Assembly: GCA_943736015.1 (NCBI GenBank)
Contig: OX031058.1
Coordinates: forward strand, 16,083,001 to 16,147,000
Direction of reading: 5' to 3'
Length of the DNA stretch: 64,000 nt
Source: Tridacna crocea
Taxonomy: Eukaryota > Mollusca > Bivalvia > Cardiida > Cardiidae
A program made the translations under genes and the position numbers. The notes below the pieces were generated by a model. That model saw only the letters and a list, made by a program, of their open reading frames with translations, was not told where the DNA came from and did not search any database. This document shows, piece after piece, positions 11,732-23,100 of the stretch (position 1 is the first letter of the stretch; each line of letters begins with the position of its first letter).

Positions 11732-11770
11732 ATGATGATGATTATAGTGGTAATGATAATGAAGATTATG
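11725..11770 (+). repeat. (GAT)n-like microsatellite
   Basis: GATGATGATGATGATTATAG then decayed GAT/AAT units, after the duplicated MITE half. Confidence 0.8.
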
Positions 11771-11994
11771 ATGATGGCAAAGCATGTGATGCAACATGAG
11801 AGAACTAGATGAGGAAGAACAGTTACAGTCTTCATTGTAAATACATGTACATTTGTATACAGACTTCTACAGTTTTACAGTGTACATAGCATAGTAAGTC
11901 AACATCACAAAGGTGCATAATTGTTTTGTATTGTCTCTTTTCACCATAATATGGGAGCCACATCTTAAAGTCTTAGCCTGCATTGATAAAGTCT

Positions 11995-12110
11995 GAAGAT
12001 GTATATCGAAGGATAGAAAAAATGACATTAAAAAGGGAAAAAGTGACTTGTACCATGCAACTACTTTTCCCACAATTCATTTCTAAAGTTATCCCTTACA
12101 TAGGGCATAA
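11995..12110 (+). mobile_element. MITE, degenerate fragment
   Basis: GAAGGATAGAAAAAATGACA ... ACTTTTCCCACAATTCATTT. Confidence 0.45.
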
Positions 12111-12182
12111 AAAATGAAATCTGTGGTAACTGGTAGATGACATTAATTCCTAGCATGCTTTTTCAAAATTCAAACTGCCAAT

Positions 12183-12255
12183 GTGCTGCAAGTGTAGACC
12201 AAGATCAGACTGCATAAAAACATGTAGTGTACTCTTGAATCTATACAGTCCACTT
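12183..12255. repeat. short 'GTGTAGACCAAGATCAG' foldback repeat
   Basis: AAGTGTAGACCAAGATCAGA, then a partly inverted right end with ATCTATACAGTCCACTT. Relatives at 22071, 26049, 48667 and 53984. Confidence 0.5.
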
Positions 12256-12737
12256 GGAAAATGCAGTAATTTCAGTTATTTTTCTCTGACTTGCTAAATT
12301 CCTTCTTTGGCAACCAAAGGGTTGAAAAATATCTTATTGTAATTAGAAAAATTGCATGATAAAGGCAACACAAGGTTGTTACAATTTCAGAGATCAGAAT
12401 AAAGCTTTCTGCTATGGAAAGTCTAAAACACTATTTTTCATTGCAAGTTGCATAACATACGTCACATCTTTAGACCTCATTAGCAGACATCACTCACATG
12501 GACTCTACACAAAACAGGACATTACTATGTGGCAGCGTGACCAAAAACAGTGTCAGTTACTACCTTACAAAGCCAGGCTGTGTGAATCTGGGAGATTTCC
12601 CATGATGCATCATGGAATGATAGACTCTGGTAGAGAGTCAATGTCAAATGTCACTCGTTTCTGGCGCCTTTAAAAATAGAATGGGACATAACAGACAGCA
12701 GCTGTTGATGAATGATGTCATGACTGTGCTCTTTTCA

Positions 12738-12800
12738 ACTGTTTCCCAAATGACAAAATTTAGGCCTTAACCAAATTCAAACCATTTACAGATGATTAAT
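12738..12800 (+). mobile_element. MITE left-arm fragment
   Basis: CCCAAATGACAAAATTTAGG then CATTTACAGATGA. Confidence 0.5.
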
Positions 12801-12814
12801 TAAATGGTTTGAAT

Positions 12815-12978
12815 TTACGTAAAGTGTCATCTAGGATCAGTCTGTGCATTCCGCGAAGGCTAATCCGAGACAGCATTTTACAACTACATTAGATTTTGTG
12901 ATACAGTAGACTTGCCAAAAACAGAAAATTACATCAAAAAGGGACAGTGTTATTTTGAATAAGCCTGCGCAGAGTTTT
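12815..12978. repeat. AGCCTG-type dispersed repeat
   Basis: GATCAGTCTGTGCATTCCGC then GAAGGCTAATCCGAGACAGC, ending AATAAGCCTGCGCAGAG. Confidence 0.5.
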
Positions 12979-13299
12979 TGAGTTGTGTGACTTTTCATAT
13001 GTCATGTGACCAAGCTGTTAATGAAACTTATGGGTAGAATGAGACAGAAGTATATGAAAGAAAGTCAACATGGTTGAATGAATAGGCAAGACTCGTCTTT
13101 TAAATGTCCCAACACTTTTGACTTGTATCTATGTACATAGCACACCTTGCAGAACAAGGAGTAAGTTTATTGAACTTTTAAAGACATAAAAGGTCCAAAT
13201 TTGGGTGGCAAAAACAGGTAGTATGACCTTGTATCAGCCCCAGTACATAATTTGAGACATCATTTTTGCCTAAAGAAGCTCTGAACTGCCAACAATACT

Positions 13300-13511
13300 T
13301 CACTGTTCAGTGAATGCCAAAAGTTTGGGCCAGCCAAAAGTGAATGCATTAAACTCTGCAACAACTAAATGCAACTGAAATAATATCAAGTGTTTTCAAA
13401 AGAGTAGAAAATATTGCTGGCAACCAGATTTTTTTTCCTTTTCCAACAGTGTTTTAAATAGTTTTCTTTCCTAACATCATTAAAATACTTGGTTGTTTTG
13501 TAACAGGTTAA
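13300..13511 (+). mobile_element. TTAA palindromic MITE, diverged
   Basis: AAAGAGTAGAAAATATTGCT core edge; TTTTGTAACAGGTTAA end shared with the next copy. Confidence 0.7.
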
Positions 13512-13712
13512 CTCTTTACCACACAATCCCGACATGTAACAACACTGAGAAAGAAACCTATTGAAAATATTGTGGGAAAAAGAGAAAATGCTAGTAACCA
13601 GCATTTCCCTGTTTCCCACATGTTTTCTTCTCTTCATAAAACAAATTTCAAATTTCCAATCACTTTTCTTTTGTAGTCTGCTAATGCATTTCCAATCAGT
13701 CTAGAATTCTTT
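13508..13712 (-). mobile_element. TTAA palindromic MITE
   Basis: TTAACTCTTTACCACACAAT start at the shared TTAA, ATGCTAGTAACCAGCATT core; right end eroded. Confidence 0.8.
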
Positions 13713-13985
13713 TTTTGTACAGCTTTATAGAAGAAACTTTCTTTTCTTGCACAGTATTTCAGGACACTAATGCAATAAATTAAAGTCAGACAAGCATGAC
13801 ATAATTAAAAAGTCTCCTACAAAATATGTAAAAGGATGTATTTGTTAACTGCATGACAATGTAAATTAGCAATCAGCCAGTACAGCCTGCTTGTGAAACT
13901 TCATTTTGTATTTACTAATCTGTCTGAATTTACATTTGCTGGCCACTGAGTCCTTCTTTTGAAGACTAATTTATAGATTGAAGTG

Positions 13986-14215
13986 TTAAATTCTTTACCA
14001 CACAATCCCAAATTTTAACACCCCTGAGAAAGAAGCCTTTAGAAAACACTGTGGGAAAAGGAGGAAATGCTGGTAACCAGCATTTCCTCCTTTTCCCACA
14101 ATGTTTTCTACCCTTCCTAGACCAAATTTCAATTTTTCAGTCACCTTCATCTTGTCGTCTACAAATGCTTTCAATTCGGACCAGTCTAAAATCTTTTGGT
14201 TTGGTAAAGAGTTAA
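13986..14215 (-). mobile_element. TTAA palindromic MITE with paired core changes
   Basis: Both core arms carry the same change: GGAGGAAATG on the left and CATTTCCTCC on the right. Ends GGTAAAGAGTTAA. Confidence 0.92.
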
Positions 14216-14309
14216 CACCCCTATTAACATTATTTCAGTCATATAACAGCAACAGCCCACATTTTCATGTATATCCCGCGTTTCACTGGTACAAGGCAGA
14301 TATAATTTA

Positions 14310-14500
14310 GCTCTTCACTATTTAATCCAGTTTTCATTAACCTCCAGAGGAAGACTATTGACAATATTTGGGGAAAAGAAGGAAAATGCTCCAGAACATG
14401 CAAAATTTTCTGCCGTCCTCATGTTCTGCACTCTTTTCAAAACAAATCTCATCATATGATTAAAATTTCATCAGGTCATCTGATAAATATTTTCAATGAT
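14310..14500 (-). mobile_element. MITE, degenerate
   Basis: CAATATTTGGGGAAAAGAAG then ATCAGGTCATCTGATAAATA. Confidence 0.45.
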
Positions 14501-14673
14501 GGCAGCTCATATATGTCTTTGATTGCAAAAAGTAGAAACTGCTGAAATTTTTTTTTATATATCACATTCTAAAGAACTGTTCTCCATCTGTATGGGTATA
14601 CAGCTATAACTGTATAATTTATCCTGACAGCTGAATCACTTTGATTTCTGACCAAAGAGACCATTGTGGTTTA

Positions 14674-14902
14674 TTAACCCTTTACTCCATAGATACTCAT
14701 TTCTACACATTGCTTATAGGAGCCTTTGGAAAACATAGTGGCAAAAGGTGAAATTGCTCGTGACGAGCAATTTCACCTTTTGTCACAATGTTTTCTATGC
14801 TATCAAAGGGTGTCATTTACACATAAGAAATGGCTTCATCCTTGCTGGTATTTAGGGTCAATTAGAGATGCCATAGAAATGCCTTATAGGGTAAAGGATT
14901 AA
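14674..14902 (-). mobile_element. TTAA MITE, subfamily B (CTCCATA ends)
   Basis: TTAACCCTTTACTCCATAGA start; core GTGAAATTGCTCGTGACGAG; end AGGGTAAAGGATTAA. Arms differ from the main family; same layout as 57982-58210 in the opposite orientation. Confidence 0.9.
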
Positions 14903-15128
14903 TTTAGCATTAAAAACATGACTGCACTAAAAACATGCAAGGGGTTATCACTTGTTATTAAAATGCATGCAAAACAAAGAACTCTAGAAAGAAGGAGAAA
15001 AATGGTTTGAGATTCAAGAACTATTGTAAATAGTGCACTTATGCCACATTCCAAGATTAACCACCTGATTGGCTATGATTTTCTGTATAAACCAATCAGA
15101 TGTCAAGCTGTGGAATTTAGAATTAGGA

Positions 15129-15363
15129 TTAACCCTTTACTAAACAATCTCTAGTTTCAACGACCCTGAGGAAGAAAGCTTTCGAAAACATTGCATGAGG
15201 TAAGGAGAAAATGATGCTTACCAGCATTTCCTACTTCTCTCACATATTTTACCATTTCAACAACAAACTGAATTACTAGAGCCAACTTAAACCTGTCTTC
15301 TGGAATTACTTTTATTAAGCAACAATCTAAAAATTTTGTAACAAATTACATGTACAGAGTTAA
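15129..15363 (-). mobile_element. TTAA palindromic MITE, diverged
   Basis: TTAACCCTTTACTAAACAAT start, GATGCTTACCAGCATTTC core, ACAGAGTTAA end. Confidence 0.75.
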
Positions 15364-15480
15364 CTCTTTAATAAATAGCAAACTTTTAGAGTGGTCCAAA
15401 CTGAGAAAATGAAGATGACAAACTAGTGAAAAATTATGATGCTAGATCCTGTTTTCCAACCTACATGTACATAAAGGTGG
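15360..15480 (+). mobile_element. MITE left-arm fragment
   Basis: TTAACTCTTTAATAAATAGC at the shared TTAA, AGTGGTCCAAACTGAG arm. Confidence 0.55.
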
Positions 15481-16440
15481 GGATATTCTCATAAATTATG
15501 AGGGAAATTTACAACTAAGTAGATCTATCATCCACACAATATCTTTACATAACACAAAAAAACAGGAATGCTTTATTTAAATAAGAGATCACAGATTTCT
15601 TTTCTTCATATATACAGGTCAACCTGTTTTAGCACTTACTTCTTTTATGCAGTGTAAAACAGTGTAGGTGTTAAAATGCATTTAAATTAGAATCATATGA
15701 TCTAAGAGTATGGAAATTATTGTAGAGTCAGTTTGAGTATATGTCACTGACAGACAATGAGAATCAAAACTGGGTCAAAAGTTGCAAGGCTGTTTTAACT
15801 TATGTTTATTTTGTACCTTGTTTCAAAACTGAATATTTTGCCAGTAATTCATACTTGTCCATGAATAACTTCATAATAATCCATACTTTCAAAAGGTATG
15901 ACTTTAATTCAAATGCATTCCAACATGTGCACTGTTTACCCTCAGCCACTGTTGGGTTTTTAAGCAATCGTCATTCAATACTGCAACACTTCATTCTTTC
16001 CCTTTTTCAAGTCATTCATTAACATACTACCCATCCGAATTACATGACACTAATTTTGGTGGCCTTCTCAAATGATTATTCTACAAAAGCAACTGAATAA
16101 CTACCACTCTCTATTCTCATTATATCAACCAAGGATTATCTCCCTTATATCTCACAACCTTTTTAATTAAATTTGCAGGAAACATCAAAACATTACTAAC
16201 AAATTTGCAGACAGTAACCTCAAAAACAACCAAATAAATATGAATGATCAGCAATGATTACATAAAAAAGGTAATAGCAAAAAACAAAAAAAAAACATTT
16301 TTTTTTAATCTCACGTTTGCAATGTTTTCAAAAAAGTTGTGAAACACAAGACTAAAAAGTCACTTCCAGGTGATTATATGATACATGAGAACTGGGTTAT
16401 TTGCAAAGATGGCGCTATCATGCAACTAGTTACTGATATT
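15481..16440. other. 3' flank with no recognised feature
   Basis: I see no exon, splice-bounded frame or repeat match here. The 93-codon plus-strand frame at 15741-16022 shows no domain or codon bias. Confidence 0.45.
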
Positions 16441-16474
16441 TTGCTAGACTCTTTACCAAACAGTCCTTTCCTTT

Positions 16475-16699
16475 ACCCATTACCACACAATCCCTACTTT
16501 TGATGCCCCTGAGAAAGAAGCCTTTTGAAAACACTGTGGGAAAAGGAGAAAATGCTGGTAACCAGCATTTTCTCCTTTTCCCGCAGTTTTCTACCTTTCC
16601 CAGAACAAATTTTTAATTTTTCAGTCACTTTTATTTTGTCGTCTGCAAATGCTTTCAGTTTGGACCAGTCTAAAATTTTCTCAAGTAGTAAAGAGTTAA
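16475..16699 (-). mobile_element. TTAA palindromic MITE
   Basis: CCCATTACCACACAATCCCT start, GCTGGTAACCAGC centre, TTCCCGCAG on the right core arm. Confidence 0.92.
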
Positions 16700-16922
16700 C
16701 TCTTTACCAAATGAAATAATTCTATACCTGTCCTAATTTAACGCAGTTGCAGATGACAAAATAAACATAGCTCAAAAGTTGAAATTTGTTTCCAGCAGGG
16801 TAGAAAACATTGTGTGAAAAAGGGGAAAATGCTGGTTAGCAGCATTTTCTCCTTTTCCCACAATGTTTTCAGATGGCTTCTTTTTCAGGGTTGTGAAAAC
16901 CAGAGATTGTTTGGTACAGGGG
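16696..16922 (+). mobile_element. TTAA palindromic MITE, chained
   Basis: Uses the TTAA ending the previous copy; centre GCTGGTTAGCAGC; end TTTGGTACAGGGG. Confidence 0.85.
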
Positions 16923-17133
16923 AAAAAAACAGCAGAGAAAATTTCATTTGAAATCATCATGGGTATAGCAAAAGAAGGCTGCTTATTAGCAACTTTGCTC
17001 TTTGGTACAGAGTCTTAACAACTAGCTACTGGACACTATTTGTCCCTCATCATTTAGAAAACAAAAAAAGTCATATTGCGAAAGAATTTTTACCTTTTAG
17101 TCACAAACTGAGTAAAACTGATTAACTGATAAG

Positions 17134-17355
17134 TTAACTCTTTACAACACAATCCTGAGTTTTAATGGCCTTGAAGAAGGCATTTGAAAGCATTGTGGAA
17201 AAAGAAAATGCTGATAACCAGCATTTTCTCCTTTTCCCACAATCTTTCTACCCTATCCAAGACAAAAAACATCATTTGAGCTACGTTCATTTTGTCATGT
17301 GCAAATGCTTTCAATTTGGTCCAGTCCAAAATTTTGTTGTTTGGTAAGGAGTTAA
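17134..17355 (-). mobile_element. TTAA palindromic MITE
   Basis: TTAACTCTTTACAACACAAT start, GCTGATAACCAGC centre, GGTAAGGAGTTAA end. Confidence 0.88.
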
Positions 17356-17441
17356 CCCCTTAGCATTTTCTCCTTTTTCCCACAATGTTTTCCTTGGGTT
17401 TTCCTCTGGGCTCCTAAACCCCTTGATTGTGTGGTAAAGGG
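17352..17441 (+). mobile_element. MITE right-half fragment, chained
   Basis: Starts TTAACCCCTTAGCATTTTCT, jumping straight into the core, then GATTGTGTGGTAAAGGGA. Confidence 0.75.
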
Positions 17442-17472
17442 AAAGACAACCATACCATATTGGGATTGAATT

Positions 17473-17745
17473 TTAACCCTTTGCCACACAACAATACAGC
17501 TTGACCCATTACTATCTGCTGACAGCATTTCTTGTCTTGAAGCAGACTACTTTACCGAGACATTGTGGTAGAGAAAAAATTGTTCGCAACAAAAAATGTC
17601 TCCTTTAGCATCACATTGGTTTCACATGTTATTGTGCAGTTCTCTAGCAAAGGATGGCATTTCAAATTTTCTGTCACTTTTCTGTCGTCTGTAAATGCTT
17701 TCGATTTGGGCAAGCCTAAAATTTTGTCGTTTGGTAATAAGTTAA
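17473..17745 (-). mobile_element. TTAA MITE, diverged core
   Basis: TTAACCCTTTGCCACACAAC start; GTCGTCTGTAAATGCTTTCG arm; GGTAATAAGTTAA end. Centre replaced by TTGTTCGCAACAA. Confidence 0.75.
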
Positions 17746-17918
17746 AATTATGTGTTGTGTCTTTGAAAAAGTAGAAAAAACATTGTAGAGAAAAAAAGGA
17801 AGCGGCTGATAATCTCTACTCTTTCAAAGACAAGTTCCACCAATTAAGTCACATTTAATCTTTTGTCTGCAAATGTTTTGAATTCGGACAAGTCCAAAAT
17901 TTTATGTGATAAAGAGTT
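17742..17918 (-). mobile_element. TTAA MITE, left arm deleted
   Basis: AACATTGTAGAGAAAAAAAG core edge, TTTTGTCTGCAAATGTTTTG arm, GATAAAGAGTTAG end. Confidence 0.65.
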
Positions 17919-18143
17919 AGCTCTTTACCAAACAATCTCTGGTTTTAATGACCCTAAGAAAGAAGCCTTCCAAAAACATTGCAGGAAAAGAGGAAAATAC
18001 AGGTGACATGCATTTTCTCCTTTTGCGACAATGTTTTCTACCCTTCATAATTCAAATTTCAATTTTTGAGTCACATTTATTTTGTAGTCTACGAATGTTT
18101 TGAATTTGGACAAGTCCTTAATTTTGATATGATAAAAAGTTAA
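17917..18143 (-). mobile_element. TTAA palindromic MITE
   Basis: CTCTTTACCAAACAATCTCT start, CAGGTGACATGC centre, AAAAGTTAA end. Confidence 0.8.
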
Positions 18144-18421
18144 AAACACTGAGGTATCAATGGGAATGCCGTTTGTTTTTTTTTTAAAGAAATATCTCTT
18201 TTCATCTAGGTAAATATTCATTATTAATTTGAAATATTGTTCTCATTCTTAATTTCAACAGTGAAATCTGATTGGCAGTTTACTGTTCTACCTCATCCAA
18301 TCAGAAATGCTGTCTTCGAAACCTAAAATTAAAATCAAATTTAGAATTTCAAATGAGAAGTGTCACTCAGACTGTATTCCTACCATAAGGTATTACATAT
18401 CTAGTAGAGCTAAAGCAAATT

Positions 18422-18650
18422 TTAACTCATTACCACACAAGAAAATTTTGGACTGGTCCAAATTGAAAGCATTTGCAGACGACAAAATAAAGGTGACTGA
18501 AAAATAGAAATTTGTTCTGGAAAGGGTAGAAAACACTGTGGGAAAAGGAGAAAATGCTGGTAACCAGCATTTTCTCCTTTTCCCACAGTGTTTTCAAAAG
18601 GCTTCTTTCTCAGGGGCGTCAAAAGTAGGGATTGAGTGGTAATGGGTTAA
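18422..18650 (+). mobile_element. TTAA palindromic MITE in the ccdc88 3' UTR or immediate 3' flank
   Basis: Intact ends (TTAACTCATTACCACACAAG and GGTAATGGGTTAA) and perfect palindrome. Begins 38 nt past the stop codon, so it is probably transcribed. Confidence 0.95.
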
Positions 18651-18688
18651 ATAGATAAAAAACCCTATGAGATCAATAAGCAAATAAT

Positions 18689-20188
18689 CTAAACACAGCC
18701 ATATTCATACCATATGGAATTTTCCTTTGCCTCTCCTTCCTCCGGCTTCATTGGTTTAGGTGCAGGTGGTTTGTTTGACTGTTTTGATGCACTTCTTGGG
18801 ACCGATAATGGGACAGATGGGGGTCGCTGAACACCTGCAGATGTTGAATTATTCAAGAAATTCTTATTAGATGATGCTGAATGTGGCTTTGTTGGTGAGG
18901 ATGGTTCACGAAGCACACTATATCTACCACTTGTTAAAATGTCTCTGTTTTTTCTAGGCGGAGGAACTGGAGGTGTCCCACGAGTACCTGTATTATTGCT
19001 TGAATAGTCTTCGGTATTGCTGTTGTAATTTGTATCAGAGTCACTACCTCCTTGTATATTGAACATAGTTGGGGGCACAGATTTGGGTCGCTCCACACGA
19101 TTTACCGGAAGTTGTCTACGAGTCACTTTACTAGTTGGGGTGGGGCCATTATGTTGGGAAGTCGGCACAGGTCCATTGCTGTAAGAATTATCTAATGATG
19201 ACTGACTCTGATTTAACATGGAGTTATTTAAATCTGACCTATTTGACCTTGAGTTATTTAATGAGGTGTTAGGAGAGTAATCCCCATGGAATGTATTGGG
19301 CGCTCCAAATGCACTAGCTGGACGGATGCGAGACACATTTTTCTGACCATTATACGGTCGAGGGGTGACATTTGCTCTTGATACAAGTATATTGCTCTTT
19401 TTCTGTGGAGATGTTGGGGAGGTGATTTGCTGTGAAGTGGATGCAGGTGACTGTGGGTATGCTCTCATTGGTCTCTGGTTTGAGCCTGGGGTCTGACCTC
19501 TGCCCCAGCTCTGGTGGGGAGAAGGAACTGGCCCAGAACGTATTGACATATCCTCATCCTGTGACCTTTGATCTCTTGGACTAGAATAGTTAGAATTAGG
19601 AGACCACATGCCTTGAGGTGATGGCGGGGATAAGTTATTGTTAACTTGTCCTCGAGTAAGAATATCAAGACGGTTTTCAGCAGGTATTCGGTTTTCTCGC
19701 TCTGAAGTCGATTCTTGTGTAGACTGAGGATAATGCGGGGTGTAACAATCACTTAAATCATTGTTATGGTGAAGTCTGTTTGGAGTTCGATGATCGTAGT
19801 TTGAAGTTTTTCTATGGTCATCTGGTGGAAATACACGAGAAAATGCAGAATTATTCAATTCCTCCATGGGCTTACCCATGTGGCTGGTCTGGCTTTTGGC
19901 AGGAGTAGAAGTGTTGTTTGGCTGCATGTTAATTGAAGGGGAGGTCACTTGCACAAATGCACTCTCTGGACGGATATCTTGTGAACTTCCACTACTACCA
20001 GTTGATACACGAGACATTCGGGATAAACTTAAATCATTTGAGACAGCTGCCACATCCGGAATAGAGCCTATTCGATTACGGTTTTGGTTAGTAGGAGGTA
20101 AAGGTGCTGGCCTTCTTCGTCGAGCACTGCCGTCAGAGTTTTCACTACTTCTAGATTCAGTGTCTTCTTGTTTCAACTCGATCTTTTT
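18689..20188 (-). CDS. ccdc88: ccdc88 terminal exon, proline-rich tail with C-terminal PDZ ligand YGCV
   Basis: 1500 nt: 499 codons and a TAG stop at 18689-18691. Acceptor CTAATTACAG. Begins KKIELKQEDTESRSS, followed by RRRRPAPLPP. Low-complexity Ser/Asn/Pro sequence follows, with TPPVPPPRK and PPAPKPMKP SH3-type ligands, ending NSIWYEYGCV. Daple ends in GCV, which docks on the Dishevelled PDZ domain; vertebrate Girdin's common form lacks it. A MITE begins 38 nt after the stop, so any longer 3' UTR runs through it. Confidence 0.95.
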   Translation of the reverse strand, partial: KKIELKQEDTESRSSENSDGSARRRRPAPLPPTNQNRNRIGSIPDVAAVSNDLSLSRMSRVSTGSSGSSQDIRPESAFVQVTSPSINMQPNNTSTPAKSQTSHMGKPMEELNNSAFSRVFPPDDHRKTSNYDHRTPNRLHHNNDLSDCYTPHYPQSTQESTSERENRIPAENRLDILTRGQVNNNLSPPSPQGMWSPNSNYSSPRDQRSQDEDMSIRSGPVPSPHQSWGRGQTPGSNQRPMRAYPQSPASTSQQITSPTSPQKKSNILVSRANVTPRPYNGQKNVSRIRPASAFGAPNTFHGDYSPNTSLNNSRSNRSDLNNSMLNQSQSSLDNSYSNGPVPTSQHNGPTPTSKVTRRQLPVNRVERPKSVPPTMFNIQGGSDSDTNYNSNTEDYSSNNTGTRGTPPVPPPRKNRDILTSGRYSVLREPSSPTKPHSASSNKNFLNNSTSAGVQRPPSVPLSVPRSASKQSNKPPAPKPMKPEEGEAKENSIWYEYGCV

Positions 20189-23100
20189 CTGTAATTAGGA
20201 GCAAAAAATTAGCATCATTATATGTTTACAGATATCCAGATTAGACTGCATACTTACAATTAAAGCATACCAGATGACAAAATTTTTGTATTGTCTAAAT
20301 TGAAAGCATTTGCAGATGACAATTTTAACGAGGTTCAAATAGTACAATTTTTCTTTGATATGGTAGGAAACATTGTGGGAAAAGCAGAAAACACTAGTTA
20401 CCAGCATTTTCTGCTTTCCCACAATGTTCTCAAATGCCGTCTTTCCCAGAATCATTAAAAGTTGTGTAGTATAGGTTTAAATGTAAGATATCTATTTTGA
20501 TGAACTTATTCTCAATGTCTTGATGACATAGTTCAAATGAATATGAATAATACATCCAAGTAACTTGAGCAAAAAGCCCTTTGGTTTTAGAACAAAAATA
20601 AAACACTGAGGACAGATGATAAAAAAATGCTGTTGACAAACATGCTCTTCTTTGCCCTGCTTAAATTATACCCTTTCAAAGATTTCATCCCAATTAATTG
20701 AAGCACAAATCCTTAATCAGTCTGTTAATCATTTAGCCCTTACCGCACAATGCCAACTTCAAACGACTCTGGGAAAGAAGCCTTTTGAAAACATTGTGAA
20801 AAAAGAGAAAATGCTTGTAACTAGCATATTTTTCTTTTCCCAAAGTGTTTTCTGCCCTATCAAAGGAAAATTGTACCATCTGAGCTACACTGAAATTGTC
20901 GTATGCAACTGCTTTCAATTTGGACAAGTCTAACTGGTAAAGAGTTTTAAACACAGCTTGAAATACTGAATTCTTTACCATCCCTTGATGTTTCTTCTCT
21001 TTTCTACCAAAAATAAAGTTTTTCACATTTCAAAACTTGCTTATCCTACAGAATCTAGTTTCAGATGAAAACAACATGTACGAAGCCGGTTATTTACATC
21101 TCAACAGTCATTATTTTTGTAAATTATTTAGAAAAAAAAAAACGGATGATCTTACGACAGGTCTGGAGGAAGATGGTTTTTCCAAACCCTCAGCAAGAAA
21201 TTCTTCAAGTGTAAGAAACTCTGGTGAGGTTGCTCCAGCATGACTACGAAAGCCCCCTTCATCATCACTCGCAGGTCTACCCATTCCTAATAAAAAACAA
21301 AAGTGAAGATGGCAATAAGTCATGCAAGAGCAACACATGCAGGTGCCAACCCTTGGCTGTAGTTACTTTTATAATTTAGTAGATTTATTTTCAGTGAAAA
21401 TTCATAGTTAACCCATTACCAAACCATCGTAGGGTTTTGATGCCCCTGAGAAAGAAGCCTTTAGAAAATATTGTGGGAATAGGAGAAAATCCTGGTAACC
21501 AGCATTTTCTCCTTTTCCCACAGTGTTTTCTACCCTTCACAAAACAAATTTCAAATTTTCAGTCACTTTTATTTTGTCGTCTGCAAATGCTTTCAATTTG
21601 AACAAGTCTATAATATTGTCGTTTAATAATGAGTTGAAAGAGGGCATAACATATCACAATATTTTGATGATGCCTGCCCCTGTTTTAGTAGTTCTACTTT
21701 TAACTCTTTACCAAACAACAAAATTTTAGACTGTTCCAAATTGAAATCATTTGCAGACGACAAAATAAAAGTGACTGAAAATTTGATATTTGTTTTGCAA
21801 AAGGCAGAAAACATTGTGGGAAAAGGAGAAAATGCTGGTTACCAGCATTTTCTCCATTTCCCAAAATGTTTTCAGAAGGCTTCTTTCTCAGGGTTATTAA
21901 AAGTCGAGATTGTGTGGTAAAGGGTTAATAGTCTTCAGCTAGGCAGAGTCTGATGTAAAAAAAATTAGAGCTCTGACTGTGCTACATGTGGAACACACAT
22001 CCATTGTCATTGTTTGTATTTCTCTCATACCAAACCTTTAAATGCCTTGTATGACTACAATTGCCATTGTGGCCAGTGTAGACCAAGATCAGGCTAGTAC
22101 CTAGATCAAGATCTACACTGTCCGCCATAAAAAAAAGGGTAGACAAAAGCAACAATAACACTGAAAGTAGTCAGTATGTATTTTAAGGATGAAAATGTTT
22201 CATTGGTTTATTTGGTGTCTACGAGTTTAACTTTTCTCTCAGCTTTTGATGGTGAAAAACAATATCCAAGTAGATTGACCGTAGGTACACAAAACAAGAA
22301 CTACACTCTCAGATAAAACAAAAGTGAAAAACGAAATCAAACAAAGCAAAAATCAAACAAGGCAGTTGAAAACAGGACATTCAACCAAGACCACAGGGAT
22401 AAATGTACATAAGGTCAATGCCATGATCTTTAAAGCATGGTCATTTTTGGCAAAAGGGCATTTGATTGCATTGAGAATTTTCTTCCTATTCAACAATATT
22501 TTCAAAAGTAATCCTGAAGACAACAATGGTCACATGCCAGAGACTATGTGCAGAGATTTTGCATCTCTTTACCACACAATCCAGACTTTTATCGACCCCC
22601 AGAAAGAAGCCTATAGAAAAACATTGTTGAAAAAGGAGAAAAATGCTGGTAACCAGCATTTTCTCCTTTTCCCACTATGTTTTCTACCCTTCCCATGACA
22701 AATTTCAATTTTTGAGCTATACTTATGTTGTTGTCTGCACGTGCTTTCAATTTGGACTAGTCTACAATTTTGTCATTTGGTAAAGTCTTATAGGGATAGG
22801 GAAAGAAACTCTTTTCTTCTGATATTAATTAACATTTATTTGGGTTTTTAATTGATGTGAAATGAACACTGAACTGATTACTTTGGCCTCTAGAGTGTAC
22901 GCAAGCATTTTGTAGAAATGGGCAACCTTGTTTTTGATCCAACAAGACCACTTTTTAAACTCTTTCTAAATATCATCAAGACCAAAATTTGGATCTAATT
23001 TCACATGTATTAATTAGCCTGAAAGCTAGGCCTTCAAACTGAAAAAAAGGGAAATTTACAGATTTGCCCTTCTGACATAGTTTTTGTCCCCACATGACCC

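Noticed and set aside
12356..12673. 105-codon plus-strand frame
   Set aside because: No recognisable domain, intergenic, no supporting signals beyond length.
18081..18095. Poly-A signal for ccdc88 on the minus strand (AATAAA-like) about 600 nt past the stop
   Set aside because: The AATAAA lies inside a MITE arm that repeats everywhere, so it gives no real evidence for the transcript end.
19866..20198. 110-codon plus-strand frame opposite the terminal exon
   Set aside because: Shadow of the strongly supported ccdc88 terminal exon; hydrophobic start is the complement of its low-complexity codons.
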